From the NCBI GenBank assembly GCA_001584585.1, contig LSYV01000004.1, positions 1,379,663-1,443,662 of the forward strand: 64,000 bases of DNA, in the 5' to 3' direction. Both the position numbers and the translations under genes were made by a program. Positions within the stretch are counted from its first letter, which is position 1, and the number at the start of each line of letters is the position of its first letter. Below the pieces are notes generated by a model. That model saw only the letters and a list, made by a program, of their open reading frames with translations. It was not told where the DNA came from and did no database searches. This DNA comes from Gonium pectorale (taxonomy: Eukaryota > Chlorophyta > Chlorophyceae > Chlamydomonadales > Volvocaceae). This document shows, piece after piece, positions 1 through 12,600 of the stretch.

Positions 1-440
1 GCCGTTGCGGATGTTGTGGTCCTCCCCCGAACAGCTCCAGGCGCCGCCTGGCCGCGGGAGCAGAGCAGGGCAAGGGGTTACGCAGTTGGACAGCGTTCCG
101 CTCGCCAGGAAAGCGTGCGGTGCATGCCCGTATGGATGAAAGGCTGCATAGGCGCGGTGTAGCGTTCAAGCGCACGGGTTTTACCCCCCCCCCCGCCCAA
201 ACGTATCCAAGTGCTCGGCCACACGGCCGCCCGCGCCCACCCATCTGGCCCGCAGGCCCCCGCCGCCACGCACCTGCCGTTGCAGAAGTGCTCGATGATG
301 GTGTACATCTCCTCGGGCTTCCGCGTGGAGCCCAGCTCCGGCTCCTCGCTGACGATGACGTCCGTGTCGATGTTGGTGTGGATGATGTGGCCGTCGGTGG
401 CGCGGCGCACCGTGCCCTTGATGCCCATCAGGCAGTGCTC
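1..440 (-). CDS. METTL14: METTL14/MTB-type MT-A70 methyltransferase subunit, 3' part (two exons seen)
   Basis: Two exons are visible on the minus strand, 440..274 and 47..1, joined by a 226-bp intron with a GT donor after the CAG at 276-274 and a CAG acceptor at 50-48. The phase is kept across the junction. The product reads [13 protein letters not shown]...[20 protein letters not shown]..., then [18 protein letters not shown]. This matches the C-terminal half of the MT-A70 fold in METTL14 and plant MTB. In those proteins METTL14/MTB pairs with METTL3/MTA to place N6-methyladenosine on nuclear mRNA and mainly supports RNA binding. The gene continues beyond base 1. The acceptor before GAGCAC (phase 0) shows that upstream exons should exist, but none carrying the EPPL or WVG core motifs was found between 440 and the next gene. 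METTL14 is preferred to METTL3 because of the LELFGEDHNIR wording. Confidence 0.85.
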
Positions 441-1927
441 CTGCAGCCGGCGAGCGGGATGGTTGGGAACGGGGTTGGTAGGGAGCGGGATGGGTAGGGA
501 GCGGGGGGAAGGGGGGTTAGAAGAAGGGGGGAGGGTAGGGAGCTAGGGAGAGGGGGGGGAGGGGAGCGGGTGAGGTAGGGAGTGGGGGAGACGAGAGAAC
601 GGGGGAGAAGGGAACGGGGTGGCAGGGGTTAGGTAGGAGGGCTGGGTAGGGGTAGCCAATGGGCTGCAGGTTGGGTGGGGTGGGCGGAGCTGGGACTTGA
701 CTGGCAAGAGCTTGGCGTGGTTGCCCGGTCGGCCAAGCGACGGTAGAGGTGGCCGTTCCGCAGTCGACGTTTTGGAAGAGTGCCGCGTGGAGCGGGCGGG
801 GTTTCGGAGCATGGTACGGGCGGCGAGAAGGGGCGAGATGCCGACACCATGCGGCGATGACGCAATCATCATCGCGGCAGGCGGCTCAGCGGCGTGTAGC
901 GACTTCCGCGAGCGACGAGTCAAGGCGCGGACCAGTGGAGCGGCAGTGAGGACGCTTGTAACTGCCCTGAAGGCTGGCTGGCTGGCATGGCCGTTCCGCT
1001 CCGAGCGTGTGTTCAGCGAATCTGAAAACACATTGTGCGCGGACCGAAATGGAGTCGGCATCTGCCATTCTGGCTGCACTGCCTTGTATTGCGAAGGTGT
1101 ATGTGGTAGCGGTGGGTGTGGACCGTTGCTGCCCTGGCTGTGAACGGGCACTTGCACTTCAGCAGGTGTACAACAGGGCATGTGTTTCAATGCAACTGGG
1201 CATGTGTCCGTTAAGGCAGGGTAACACGATGCGTGGGCGGCCCACAGGAAGGCTTGCCATTTACAAACCTGCCAGCAAGCGACTGATGCACGCGCGGTTG
1301 TAACCCGTACCTACAGCACTACCAGCACTCGCACCGGCCATGCTATAGAAGCCGAGCTGCAGCAGCCAATGACTGTGCGCTGCTATGAAGCACCTGGCCC
1401 TCCTCGCCTTCCCATAGCTCAATGCCACACCGCGCTGGTAAGCCTGCCACGTCCGGCCATGCTGTAAACATGTACAGAACCGCAACAGGCACATTCGAGT
1501 CAACCTAGAAGACATAAGGGCCGAACTACCGCGGTCGTCCCACGCCTACAAAACTGTCCTGCATGCACGTCGCCAAGCACCGCCCAGCCAGCTGTCAAGA
1601 TGTGCGCCGCCAGACGATGCCAGCCGGCGGCACGCAAGTCCGAACTAGCCAGTAACTCACGTCAGGTCAGAACACACACCGGGACACCACGGTGAAATTG
1701 TTCTCGGCGTGCGTCTGCAAGACCCCCCCCCCCGCAACAGCTGGTGCCGGGTGCTGTCACAGATGGACCGAGGCGGCCCGCACCCGTATTTGGTGGATGC
1801 TACAGCGCAGGGTAAAGCTATCCCTGGGCACGCGCGACCCCATGGCCGCTACGTGCCGCCCCGAGTCACACCCCCACCCCCACATGTGAACCCCAGTTTG
1901 ATCCCCCAGCTCCCGCCGCCTGTGCGC
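441..1927. other. Gap between METTL14 exons and EF-P
   Basis: From about 455 to 690 the plus strand is strongly G-rich (C-rich on the minus strand), like the pyrimidine tract of a volvocine intron before its acceptor. A TTACA at 1261-1265 gives TGTAA on the minus strand and could be the poly(A) signal of EF-P. No convincing coding exon was found on either strand. Confidence 0.5.
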
Positions 1928-2590
1928 TTAATTGTTCACGCGGGACAGGTACTGCCCTGTCCGTGTGTCCACCTTGATGACCTCGCCCTCGTTGATGAAC
2001 AGCGGCACCGAGACGACCGCCCCGGTCTCCATGGTGGCGGGCTTGCTCCCTCCTGACACGGTGTTGCCCTTGACGTTGGGCGACGTCGCCACAACCTTAA
2101 GGTCCATGAATTGCGGCACGTCGACGCTGATCACCTTGCCGTTGTAGAAGAGCAGCTCCACGGTGGTGCCCTCCTTAAGGAATTGCGCCCAGTCGTCCTT
2201 CTTCAGACGCGTCTCCTCGTAGGTCTCGGTGTCCATGAACACATACACGTCGCCTTCAGCGTACGTGAATTGGCCATCGCGCTTCTGCACGTCGGCCGTG
2301 TTCACCGGCTCGCCGGCGCGGAACGTCTTCTCCACCACGCCCCCCGTAAGGAAGTTCTTGAGCTTCGAGCGGACAAAAGCGGCACCCTTTCCAGGCTTGA
2401 CGTGCAGGAATTCGACCACCTTGTAAGGCTGGCCGTCAACCTCGACCGTGAGACCGTTCTTGAAGTCATTGCTAGAGACAGTTCCCGCACGAACGACAAC
2501 GCGAGTCGAGCGAGAGATGGGCTGTGGCCGGGCAACGCTCCGGGCCTTGGGGGCCACAGACCGCGCGGTCGACTGGCGTAGCGTCTGCAT
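1928..2590 (-). CDS. EFP: Plastid translation elongation factor P
   Basis: This is a single uninterrupted frame of 220 residues ending ...TRTGQYLSRVNN. Residues 1 to about 36 (MQTLRQSTARSV...) are rich in Ser, Arg and Ala without acidic residues, as in a chloroplast transit peptide. The remaining ~185 residues have bacterial EF-P length and all three beta-barrel domains. The loop HVKPGKGAAF has Lys68 at the position of the modified Lys34 of E. coli EF-P. EF-P binds the ribosomal E site and relieves stalling at proline runs; here it would act in the plastid. An upstream in-frame Met lies at 2656, but the Met at 2590 is preferred because the transit-like sequence starts there. It lies between XPO7 and METTL14 on the same strand. 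Confidence 0.95.
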   Translation of the reverse strand: MQTLRQSTARSVAPKARSVARPQPISRSTRVVVRAGTVSSNDFKNGLTVEVDGQPYKVVEFLHVKPGKGAAFVRSKLKNFLTGGVVEKTFRAGEPVNTADVQKRDGQFTYAEGDVYVFMDTETYEETRLKKDDWAQFLKEGTTVELLFYNGKVISVDVPQFMDLKVVATSPNVKGNTVSGGSKPATMETGAVVSVPLFINEGEVIKVDTRTGQYLSRVNN

Positions 2591-3635
2591 GGTGATCTCA
2601 CTAGAGAAACGGCTACAAAGGCAAAATGATCTGGAACAACCCAATTGGAGTGGCAATAGCAGCGCGACGGGGTACGACCGTCGCCACTAGCCACAATCCC
2701 CTGCCCCGCCGATCCCAGAGGGCACAGCAGGCCGTTGTCCGCAAACTGGCAGGAATGGAGATGCACCACAAATTGACAATGAATTCAGTGCTGATTAGCT
2801 CGGAATCGCCAACTGAAACGCACCCCGTATCAACGGTCCGACACTGCAGCGCCTGCCTTGAAGCACAACGCCCCATTCAAAGCGCTTAACGCAGCTATGC
2901 GCTGTCGGTCGGCTACAAATGTCACCAAAGGACATGCGATGCATGGGCAAGCCATGCCACCCGCAAGAACCATTCCACTCAGCCATTGCCACCAGTCAAC
3001 CGTAAATCATCAGCCCAGATCCAGCGACCCTGCGTCGGCACGCATGCAGACCACCCAGAGCCTACCGCTTCCACACAACTCACTCCTGCACTGCTTTACT
3101 ACTCAGGACCTGTGCCCGGAGGCCTGGAACCTGCGCACGTTGCGGCGGTAGAATAGGAGGGAACCGCTCCTCGGCCCCAGGCGGAGGCCCTTACGCGGAC
3201 CGCATTCCACTCTTCATATTCGTTGGGCTGCGCGCACAGTGCCCGGTTGTGGCAACCAACGGAATGCGCGGGGCGGCTGCAGACCGTCAACAACACCTCT
3301 ACACCGGCACACGCATCCCGCATGCCAACCAGCACGCAACAGCACGCACCGCACCGCATCCCAGCACCGGACCGTGCTGCTACGGTGCTGGGGTGCCGTG
3401 CCAATGCGCCCGCCCTTTACTCCGCCATCGCAGCACATCGTGTTTGCATCCTACCGTAATATGAAGCAAGGCAAACGCCACTTCCGTGGCCCGCCCTGCC
3501 CGGTCCGAGGACTCGACAACATGCCTGCATCGCTCACGCTTCCCTAAATGGGACAGGTGCGGGTCCACACACAGCATCCGCCATGCCCCACGAACTCGCC
3601 CTCAGGCCCGCCCCGGCCAGCTAGCGCCGCGCTCA
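2591..3635. other. EF-P upstream region and XPO7 3' UTR
   Basis: This stretch separates the EF-P start from the XPO7 stop, both on the minus strand, so it should hold the XPO7 3' UTR and the EF-P promoter. No further coding exon is visible and no clear TGTAA was found on the minus strand here. Confidence 0.4.
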
Positions 3636-6600
3636 TCAGCTCTTGGATCGGTACTCGTGTCGCAGCACCGTGAGGTTCTGCGTGAAGCGGTCCTTGTTCT
3701 TTGGGTCCAGCGACGGCGCCACGTCGACCATGAGCTTGTTCAGGCAGGCGGCGAGGTGCGCCTGGCGCTCGGGCGGCTGCGAGGCAATCAGGCCCGCCTG
3801 TGGCACGTGGCGGGTGGAGGTTGACGAGGAGGGCGGTGGGCAGGGAAGCAGGAAGGCAGGGCAAACGTTGAGTCCTGATCGCGACGGTAGAACGGGCACG
3901 CTGCTTTTAGACCACCCTGTAGCGCATGATCAGCTGTGCACAAGGGACCGCCGTGCTTAGCGCCCGTTCCAGGTTGGACGTCCCTTGCCCTCACCGATTC
4001 CGGCCCTCGTTTGCCCCCTCTACGACACACCACTGCGTTGTTTTAGCCTTCAAGGGAAGGGCCGAGCCCTCCTTCGTTCCCGACTTCTCTCACCTTCATC
4101 TCCGCGTAACCCCCGCTGTTGATGAGCACCAGCGCCAGCATGGGCCGCGAGAGCGACCACTGGTTGGAACACTCCTCGAACAGCACGATCTCAAACAGTG
4201 TGCGGAGCATCTCCGGAAAGATCGTGGGGTGCTGCGCAACCTGTCGGGTGAGGCAACGGGGACTTGGCAGCGGGGAGCTGACATGCGCACGTCTAACCTC
4301 CTACCAGCATTCAGCGGCACTTCTCCTAAGTACCCTAACGGAGGAGCGGGAACTGGCTGGTTTCGTTTGTGAATGCTAACAGTTGTTGGACTGCACGACA
4401 TGTCAAAAGCAGCTTGTGAGGAAGACCTAGCGACGGCCATCGCACTTGCCTTTGCCCCAACCGCATCTATACATCTAGATACGGCGCGTGGCGTATGGGG
4501 GCCGACCCTGCGTGCGGTCACATGCACCTAGCTGCAGCCGCAACTCACGTGCTGCGCCATCTGCTGGGCGCCCGGTGGCGGCGCGCCCCCTCCCCGGAGC
4601 TCGCCCGGCCCGCCGGTGAGCCCCACTGACGCTTCCGGGTGGCCCGCCGCCGGAGCGGCGACGTGTCGCCAGTAGAAGGACGCGAGGTTGTCCACCGCGG
4701 AGGCGCAGGAAGAGGAGATGGACACGTCCAGGGACCTGAGGCAGGAGTAAAAAAACCCTTGTTCATTCAAAACCCGCCGGCAGCCAGCGAGACTCCCCCA
4801 TCTGGCGGCCAAGCCGCTGGACAGGACGTCGAGAACGTGGCGTTGCGTGACGCGATGTGATGTGGTGTGGCCATTAAGCCGCAGGGCACCAGCGCAAGAG
4901 GGCGGACCCTCCTTTCCGATCCTGAAGTCCGGACCTATGGCTGCACAAGACCCTTGTGGTGCACAACGCTGGCCGACACGGATGGTCAGGCGCTCTCACA
5001 AGGAGGCCGGGAGCAATGCACATGCCCGCTGTTGCTCCGCGCTCAGGTGCCCACAGCCCATGGACGCTTCCATGCTTCCACTTGGTAGCAGCGCACGCTC
5101 CGGTACGGACACAGTACCCTATTGGAGCGACCCCGGCTACCGGCGCCAGACAAGCCCCTCCGCGCAGAAACATCACAGAACCGGCCTCTTCGTGGATCCA
5201 GGCCGCCTTTGCACATCGCCTCCTTACTTTAACCCCATCTCCAGGGACGACATGATGAAGACAAAGGTGAGCGTGGGCTGGGCCGCCAGCACCGCCGCGT
5301 GACCCGCCGCCAGCACCTGTATGCGCCCGAACGCCGGCAGCGGGGAGGATTTGCAACAAGAAGGGACAGCACGGAGGGACGGGGGCGGGGGCGCGGATGA
5401 GTAGAGAGGAAAGGTTTCGCGGCGACACAGCGCAATGGCCGGCGAACGGATATTACTACCATTGCCTCCTTGAACTAGTTCTCTTGTCCTAGCGCCCCAA
5501 CCGTGGCCCCTCTCTTCCCCCCTCCCTTTTCCCCTTCATACTCCCCCCTCCCTCTCCTTCCCCTCTTCCCACCTCCATCAGCGCGAAGTAGGCCTTGGCC
5601 AGCTTGCGGAAGGCCAGCAGGTCGCCCAGCGGCACAGACAGCACCATGCGGAGCGCAGCGTCAAGGGAGTCCTGGGCGGAGGGAGGGGGCGCGGCGGTGT
5701 GGGTGGCGGACCGAGAGGCGTGGGCGGGGCGGTGGGCCGCCAGCGACATGTGTCAGGAGACAGGGGGCTTGTGCGGATGAGCAACGCAGGGAGCGCGAGC
5801 TCCAGTGCATACGAGGGAGGGAGGGGATACGGAACATGGGTCAGCCCTCAGCGTATGTGCGCAAGCACTGCTATGGTAATGCGAATCGACGCGTAGTCAA
5901 GGGCGGCGAAGCCCAGGAAGCTGAGAAGTGAAGAATTGATTGGCGGCGGACTAGTACAGTCTATCGTGGCCAAAACAGCCCGCAACCCAGACCCTCTGTC
6001 GACGCAGCCCCCGCGCACCCAGCCTTGATCACCCGCACCTTGAGCGCCGGGTCCCCGTACAGCTCAAAGACGCCGAAGTTGACGTAGTTGCCGCTCATGG
6101 CGCGCGCCAGCGCCAGCAGGCACACCCAGATGCCCTTGTAGCGGTTGTCGTAGGCGGCCGAGTTGCCAGTCACCACGCCTCCCGCGCCGGCGGGCCCCGT
6201 GGCGGCGGCGGGTGGCGGCGCGGTGGCCAGGATGTTGTTGGCGTAAACAACCACCACCTTGCTCACCTCCCTGGGAAGCGTCGAAACATCGGGAATGGAT
6301 GGCGTCCTCTTGAAGTGTTTAGGGGGCCCACGCACCGGGCAGTATCATGAGAAGCAGGGATGGACAGCGTGGTCTGCATCTACGCCCCGCCTTCCCAAGA
6401 GCCCTCCCCAGCTAGCCGTTTGCCGCTTGCAACCACCTGGAGCCCGCTGGGTGCCAGCTTACCTGAACAGCAGGATGCCGTTTGGCGAGCAGCTGTCGAA
6501 CGTTAACCGCTGGCTCTTGTTGAAGCAGAACTCAGCGATGAACTTGAGCAGGGGCGTGGTCAGGGAAGGCGTGTCGGCCCAGGCCTGGCAGGGTGAGCGA

Positions 6601-9600
6601 TGGCAGTGGCGTTTGGCGCAATCCGGTGTGGGGATGCGCTGGTGTCCGAGAGCATCCCCCTTGAGCGGGACAATCGCTATTAAATTATCGAGTGTTTGCG
6701 TTGGGAATTGTTCGAAAGAGGGCTGGGAAGCGGGTTTGACCCCCTGTCGCGGACCTCTTCTGCACCAGTCCCTTGCGGCCCGGCTTTTATCCTGTTTCAT
6801 ACCAGGCATTACGCAACCCGCTCCAACATGCACACCACCCCGCCCCCGAAATACCCCTGCGACTAAAGCGCGTTTCGCTCCTCGCTTATCTCAAGGGGCA
6901 TGTGATGCGGCAGCAATACGGTAGCGTCTTCCCCGGAGGATCCGGCAGCTGCCACGCAAGGCGATCGGCTCCCCGCGCGCACGGGAGAGCCAATGGACAA
7001 GGGCATCCGTGCAGCGGATCCTATGCAAGAAGTCCCGTAGGCCTCGGGCAATGCAACTCCTTGGCTGAAAGATGCACGCTATGTCTATCGAAGGTCTGCA
7101 CCTACTTGAACCCACCCGCCTGGATCTCAACGTTTCCCCAGAGTCCCTATTCTTCCAACCGTCAGCGCACCTCCAAACACTTGAGCATGGTGGGCATGTG
7201 CTGTGGGTAGAGCCACTCGAACATGAAGCCGTAGGTGCGGCGCGTGGCGGTGGCGGAGGCGATGCCGCGCAGGTCGCGGAACAGGCCCGCCACGCGGCCC
7301 AGCGGCACCGCCTGCCGAAGCGCCGCCACCGAGGGCGCCGACGCCACCGCGCCTGCCAGTTGCAGCAGCACCTGCGTGCAGCAGGGGCGAGGCGATGTTG
7401 ACGCCAACGCCCCAACCAACGCGTACTGCTCGCGCACCCTTGGTGCACCCTACGCTGCCCTGAGCTGTCTCATTCCAATGGCCCCACGAGCCCACGAGCG
7501 CATGCTCCCCTTCGACACTCCGCCCATCGCACCCGGCGACAGCGGCGCAATCACGAGGGCACGGGGTGCCGCGTCGGTGTCCTCTCCAGCGCGTTCCCGG
7601 CGCCCCGCCTTGCTCCCCGTGCGCCGAGGCGCATAACCGCACAGGGCCCCTCGGCGTGCCGCACATGTTGGGCGCACGCCGGAGCGCTCCCGAGAGGGCA
7701 TGCGTCACGCTCAGGAGTGCACATGTGCGCGCGCCCCACCCTACGCGTTTCTGCGACCCCCGCTATTCGCCCCGTCCACCACTATGTTCCCCCAACCTCC
7801 CTCCAACCTACACACACCTGGTGCAGCGGCGTGACGAAGGCGCGGAAGCGCGCCGGCGTGTCTTCCATGAACAGCAGCCGCGCAAGCGTGGCGTAGTAGG
7901 TGGTGCGGTTGCGACCGTTGGCGGGCGCGTCCAGGAAGGCGTAGTGGTCAGCTGTGTGCGCCGACAGCAGCGACGACACGGCGTCCAGCTTCACTAGCAG
8001 CTTGCCCGACATGTAACCGGCAGCCAACTCCTGTGGTGGGGTGGCGTTGAAACGCGCGACGGTTGGCTAGTTCCCAACGGGAGAGGTCTGCCGGGGTCAC
8101 CAGGCCGAAAGCAAATGGGGTTAGCAGGTAGCAGGTGAGGACAGTCGGCGACGCGCCAGAGGACGGAGGAGTGGGCAGGGAGGGTGCAAGAGTGGCACGG
8201 CGCGGATGTGGGTGAAGCCACATACCAGGAGGAACATAGGCACTGCTTGGGCGGGTTCGGGGGGCAAACGCCTCCTGCCCGGGTAGGCCTGAACACCACG
8301 CTTCCCCATCACGCAAGGAAACGGGCTTTGCTGCGTCCGAAATGACCGTGTCCGACACTGGCGGCTGCTCACCCCACCTGGAACAGCACGAGGCTGAGGT
8401 GCACCAGGTTTTCGCTGTTGCCGTACACCCGGAGGTTGGTAGCGATCTGCGGTTGGGCAGTTGCAGGGACCGACGCGTGAATGTCTTCTCGGGCGCTTTG
8501 CAGCTGCGCGCCCTCTCGAGCCATGCGTGCTGCACGGTGCAGGTCGCTGCTCCTGCCGCCCACCTAGTCACAAACCACAAGTCAAAGCCCCATTGCCCAG
8601 CACCAACACAAAGCACACGTGCAAGGCTGACAGGAGGCAGATGGTCGCGGGTTTGGGGTACACCCTTCAGAACCAGAGCAAAGCCACAAGGATGGCCGCT
8701 CCTTGGCTCCTCACCTTTGACAGCATGGCGGACAGCACCGCCGCGTGGTCCTCCAGCCCTAGCCGCTCCGACAGCCGCGTGTACACCTTGCTGCTGTGCA
8801 TCACCTGCATGGGTGGGTGGGTGGGTGGGCGGGCGAATGGGGAGGGGCCAGTTACAAGGCCGGGGGGCCACTGGGGCGACCTGGAAGAGGGGCATCTCAA
8901 TCTCGCACCACTGCAGCCAGGGCGAGCGCGGTACCAACGCGATTGTGGCGTCCAAGTTTCGACGCCTACCAGCAACCCCCGTTGGCGATCCGCCTGCGGC
9001 CGGCCCGACCCCGGGCTGCTGCGCACCTGCTCGCCGATGTAGACCTTCCGGAAGCACTGCAGGAAGAACAGCAGCGCCACGTCCAGGCGATGCCGGGAGG
9101 TCTGCCCGTAGCGGCCCGCGTGCAGCCCCTCGTCCGCCACCCGCAGTAGCGCAAACACGCGGGCCGCCAGGTCGCCGTCCAGCGTTTCCTGCTAGGGGAA
9201 GCGGGATGGGAGGTGGGGTAGGGGAGGGGCGGGCAGCGGAGGCGGGGCCCACGAGGCGAGATGGGGCATGGCGGGGGTCAGCGGCGGGCGTGCAAGAGGC
9301 GTCTGGGCCGCGGACGCAGGGTGCAGGAGGCAAGGCAGCCCTGCCGGCCGCAAAGAAATGCATCGGCAAGATGAAACGGCGTCGGGTTTACCCCCCTCAG
9401 CACCGCCCCGGAAAGTACCCGGCTGGCTTGCCTTGCTCCCCCGGTCCCCGCACCAACCCCAGCCCCACCTGGCTGTCCGCGTTGTTGCTGGTGGCCAGGC
9501 GTCCCTTGATAACGGCTCCCGTGATGTACACCAGCCACGTGAGCTGCCCCTCCAGCAGCGACAGTTGCGGGCCCGGGAGCGGCTGCTGGGAGGCCTGCAG

Positions 9601-12600
9601 GGGGGCGATGAGATTGATATAAGGATGTAAAAAGGACTCGTCATGTACTGCCAACGTAAGCACGATTCATCCTCGTCCCGACCCTTGAGCGATTGCTGGT
9701 AGGCCTACGTGGCCGCGCCAAGGAGCGGGCACGCGCGTTGGAGAAGTACTGAGTATGTGGCCACCCCAAAGACGTCAGCCACGGGAATCCGTGCACGAGA
9801 AACAACATGCCACGACCGGACACGTCACAAGGCTTCGGGATAAGGATTCCCCGCACCGTGCCAGGCAGTATCCCGCATCCTCAATAGGCTCCATACTCCC
9901 CTGTCACCTGTACCCTAAACGGTAACATGTATTAGGCTGGAGACACTTTTTCCTGTACGCCCAACAGCTGCGCGCTTGAGGTGCGCAAAAGTCCCACAAA
10001 CACAAACACGGCATGACGGGTGACCCGCCCTCCCCGCACACTCGCCTGCTTGAAGAAGTCGAGCGCGGGGTCCATGAGCGTGGTGAGGTACTGCGCGCTC
10101 CTGTCGTACTGGTAGCGCATCAGGTACGGCAGCGCATCCAGCTGCTCTGTCAGTGCGTCCTCCGAGTCGAGCATGTCGTCCAGGGTCGGGTTGGCCGCAC
10201 AGCGCTGGACGGACTCCAACCTGCGCGCCGCGGGGTAGGTTCGGTAAGAAACCGGTTTGGATTTGGACAAAACATGCCAATGCGTTGCACAGCGCTCAAA
10301 AGACGATGTGCTGCTCCACGGAGGGTTTGGAAACGCAGGGTGTGCAAGCTGGGCTGCCCGGGCGCCAGCACCAGGGCCCCGCTCCCCTGGGGTTGAGCGA
10401 TGCGTTCATGCGGTGAGCAGAAGTGGACGCTAACCAGGCCACCGGTGCCGGGCTTGGGGTGCGCTATCCTAGGAACTGCAGTCGCTTCTCACCGCCGGCG
10501 CAACATTGCGAGCTGGTGGTGCGGTTATGCGTGCGAAGCTGCAGCACAACGCACGCGCACCGCAGTGTTTCAGTTGGCTAGGGGGTGGTTTGGGAGGTGC
10601 GGTGGGTCTGCGCAGCCTGGGCCGGCGGCATTTAAGTCGTCCTTGCAAGGGCCGGCGACGCTTCTCTTCCCGCCGCGCACGGCCTGAGCCTCAACGGCTA
10701 GCCGTAGAAGGCCGCAGACCACACCCTCGAGCCCCACCCCAGCCACAGCAGTCCCGACCAGCTCGCCCCGGCCTGCCCCCTCACCGCGACATGACGTAGG
10801 CCTGCGTAATGGCGGGCACGTTGCCCTCCAGCAGCGACGGCGAGTCGCCCTTGAGGTAGGGCATGGACGACACCAGGCGGCTCCACAGGCCCAGCAGGTA
10901 GTAGGACGAGCTGCCCGCCCACTCCCACTGCTGCAGCGCGTAGATGGTGAGCTGCGCAACCGACTGGATCCAGTCGTTGTAGTTGTCAACCGACACCTGA
11001 CACGGGTGGGTAAGCGTGGAGGGCAGGCTTTGCGGGTAGAGAGCGCAGAGGACACGGAGCGGACCACCATGCAAAGGCTGTAGCTGGGCTGCGGGAGACG
11101 TTGCAAAGCAGGGGCACGTCGTGCACCTTAAGCGGATTCGCAAAACAGGGCTCACCCTCCGACCACCACAACCTCCACATCTCTCCACTCGGTTTTCTTG
11201 GCTTTCTTGGCTGATTCCCGAGCCCCGCCCCCCCACCGGAAGAGCGCATGACGCCCAGCACCCACCAGCTCGCTGAGCTGGTAGTTTGTCTTAAGCCGCC
11301 CCAGCAGGCGGCACAGCCCGTGGAAGTTCTCGTGCTGCGCCAGCCGCCCCCGGGCGGAGGGATCCAGCATGGAGCGAGTAGCAGTGACCAGGCGGTTGAG
11401 AAACCTGCGGGCGAGCGCGAGGGCAACAGCAAAAGCCGAGCGCCGACCGTCGCGTTTGTGCGCCCTAGACATCTGCTCCACAGCATATCCAGTCCCGCAC
11501 CCTAATGCAGCGCAGCTGTATCGCCTGACTCGTGGACTAGCATCTCGCAGGCCCCCTCCCACTTGCCGGCGAGGAACCTTGGCCCGATTGGCATGCGACA
11601 GCCAGCGGTCGCACGTCCACATTTTTGCACCTCGCCAATGCGCATTTGTATGGGTGGGCGATATGGCCTCGTGAGTGTGCGCCTCACCACCCACGCTCAG
11701 CTAGCAACCCCGTGCTGGTACGCCAGTGTGGGTACCCCCGCGGGAGCGCAACCCTCCGCGCTGATACAACTACGACTCTGCTCCCCGCCATTATGCCAAT
11801 GCACATGTCGCTCAATTGTAACCTCATCCGCAAAGCATGCCACCCACGAAATCACAAGAGCCTGACCCCCGCGCCCCTCCCCTCGCCTCGACTCACTTGA
11901 AGCGCTCCCCTTCCGAGGTGAACAAGCTGCGCCGCACGCTGGCCATCCGCACCATGCACTCCAGGGCCGTGGAGGACAGCGGCGGCGGAGAGGACGAGTA
12001 GAAGTCCAGGAAGAGCTGGCGGGTGGAGTGTGCAGGGCAGGGCAGGGGAGGGTGGGCAGTGTGGGCGAGGCAGGTCATGTGGGGCAGATAGGTGCAGCCT
12101 GCAATTCATAGGGACGCCTGGAACGGGGCATGTGACCCGCTTGTGGCACACTTGTTCTCTGGGCGGTGGATTACACGTTTGCTGGTGGAAGTCGCGACAC
12201 ACAGCGGTCGCTCGTGCAAACACCTTACCTGCAGCGTTGAGGCGTCCTCGATGGAAGGGCGCCAGGAGGAGGGCACCTGCGGGGGCGGCCCTGCCATGTC
12301 AGCGGAACACCTAAGAAAACAAGCATGGACAGCCGTGAAGTATCACTCATCCTCCTGCATAGAGTGCAGCATGGCAATGCCGCACGCGCCGTACCCGCAT
12401 GTCCGGTACAGCACAGAGTACACCCGTACGGCACGACGCACCTGGATGGTGCACAGCTCCTCGGACGACTCGTCCAGGCACGTCCCCACGAAGTCGAACG
12501 ACAGGCAGGCCAGCGCCAGGTTCAGGCCCTGCTCGGAGGCAAGCCGGGCGGTGAGGAGCACTACACGTCGAGGCCAGGCGTGTGCAGGCGGGGCGAGCGA

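Noticed and set aside
7948..9369. 473-residue open frame on the minus strand
   Set aside because: It runs across XPO7 exons 14-18 and their introns in mixed frames. Its Pro/Arg-rich text has no family wording, while the spliced XPO7 exons match exactly.
8342..9622. 426-residue open frame on the plus strand
   Set aside because: It is antisense to XPO7 exons; GC-rich coding DNA commonly leaves the opposite strand open.
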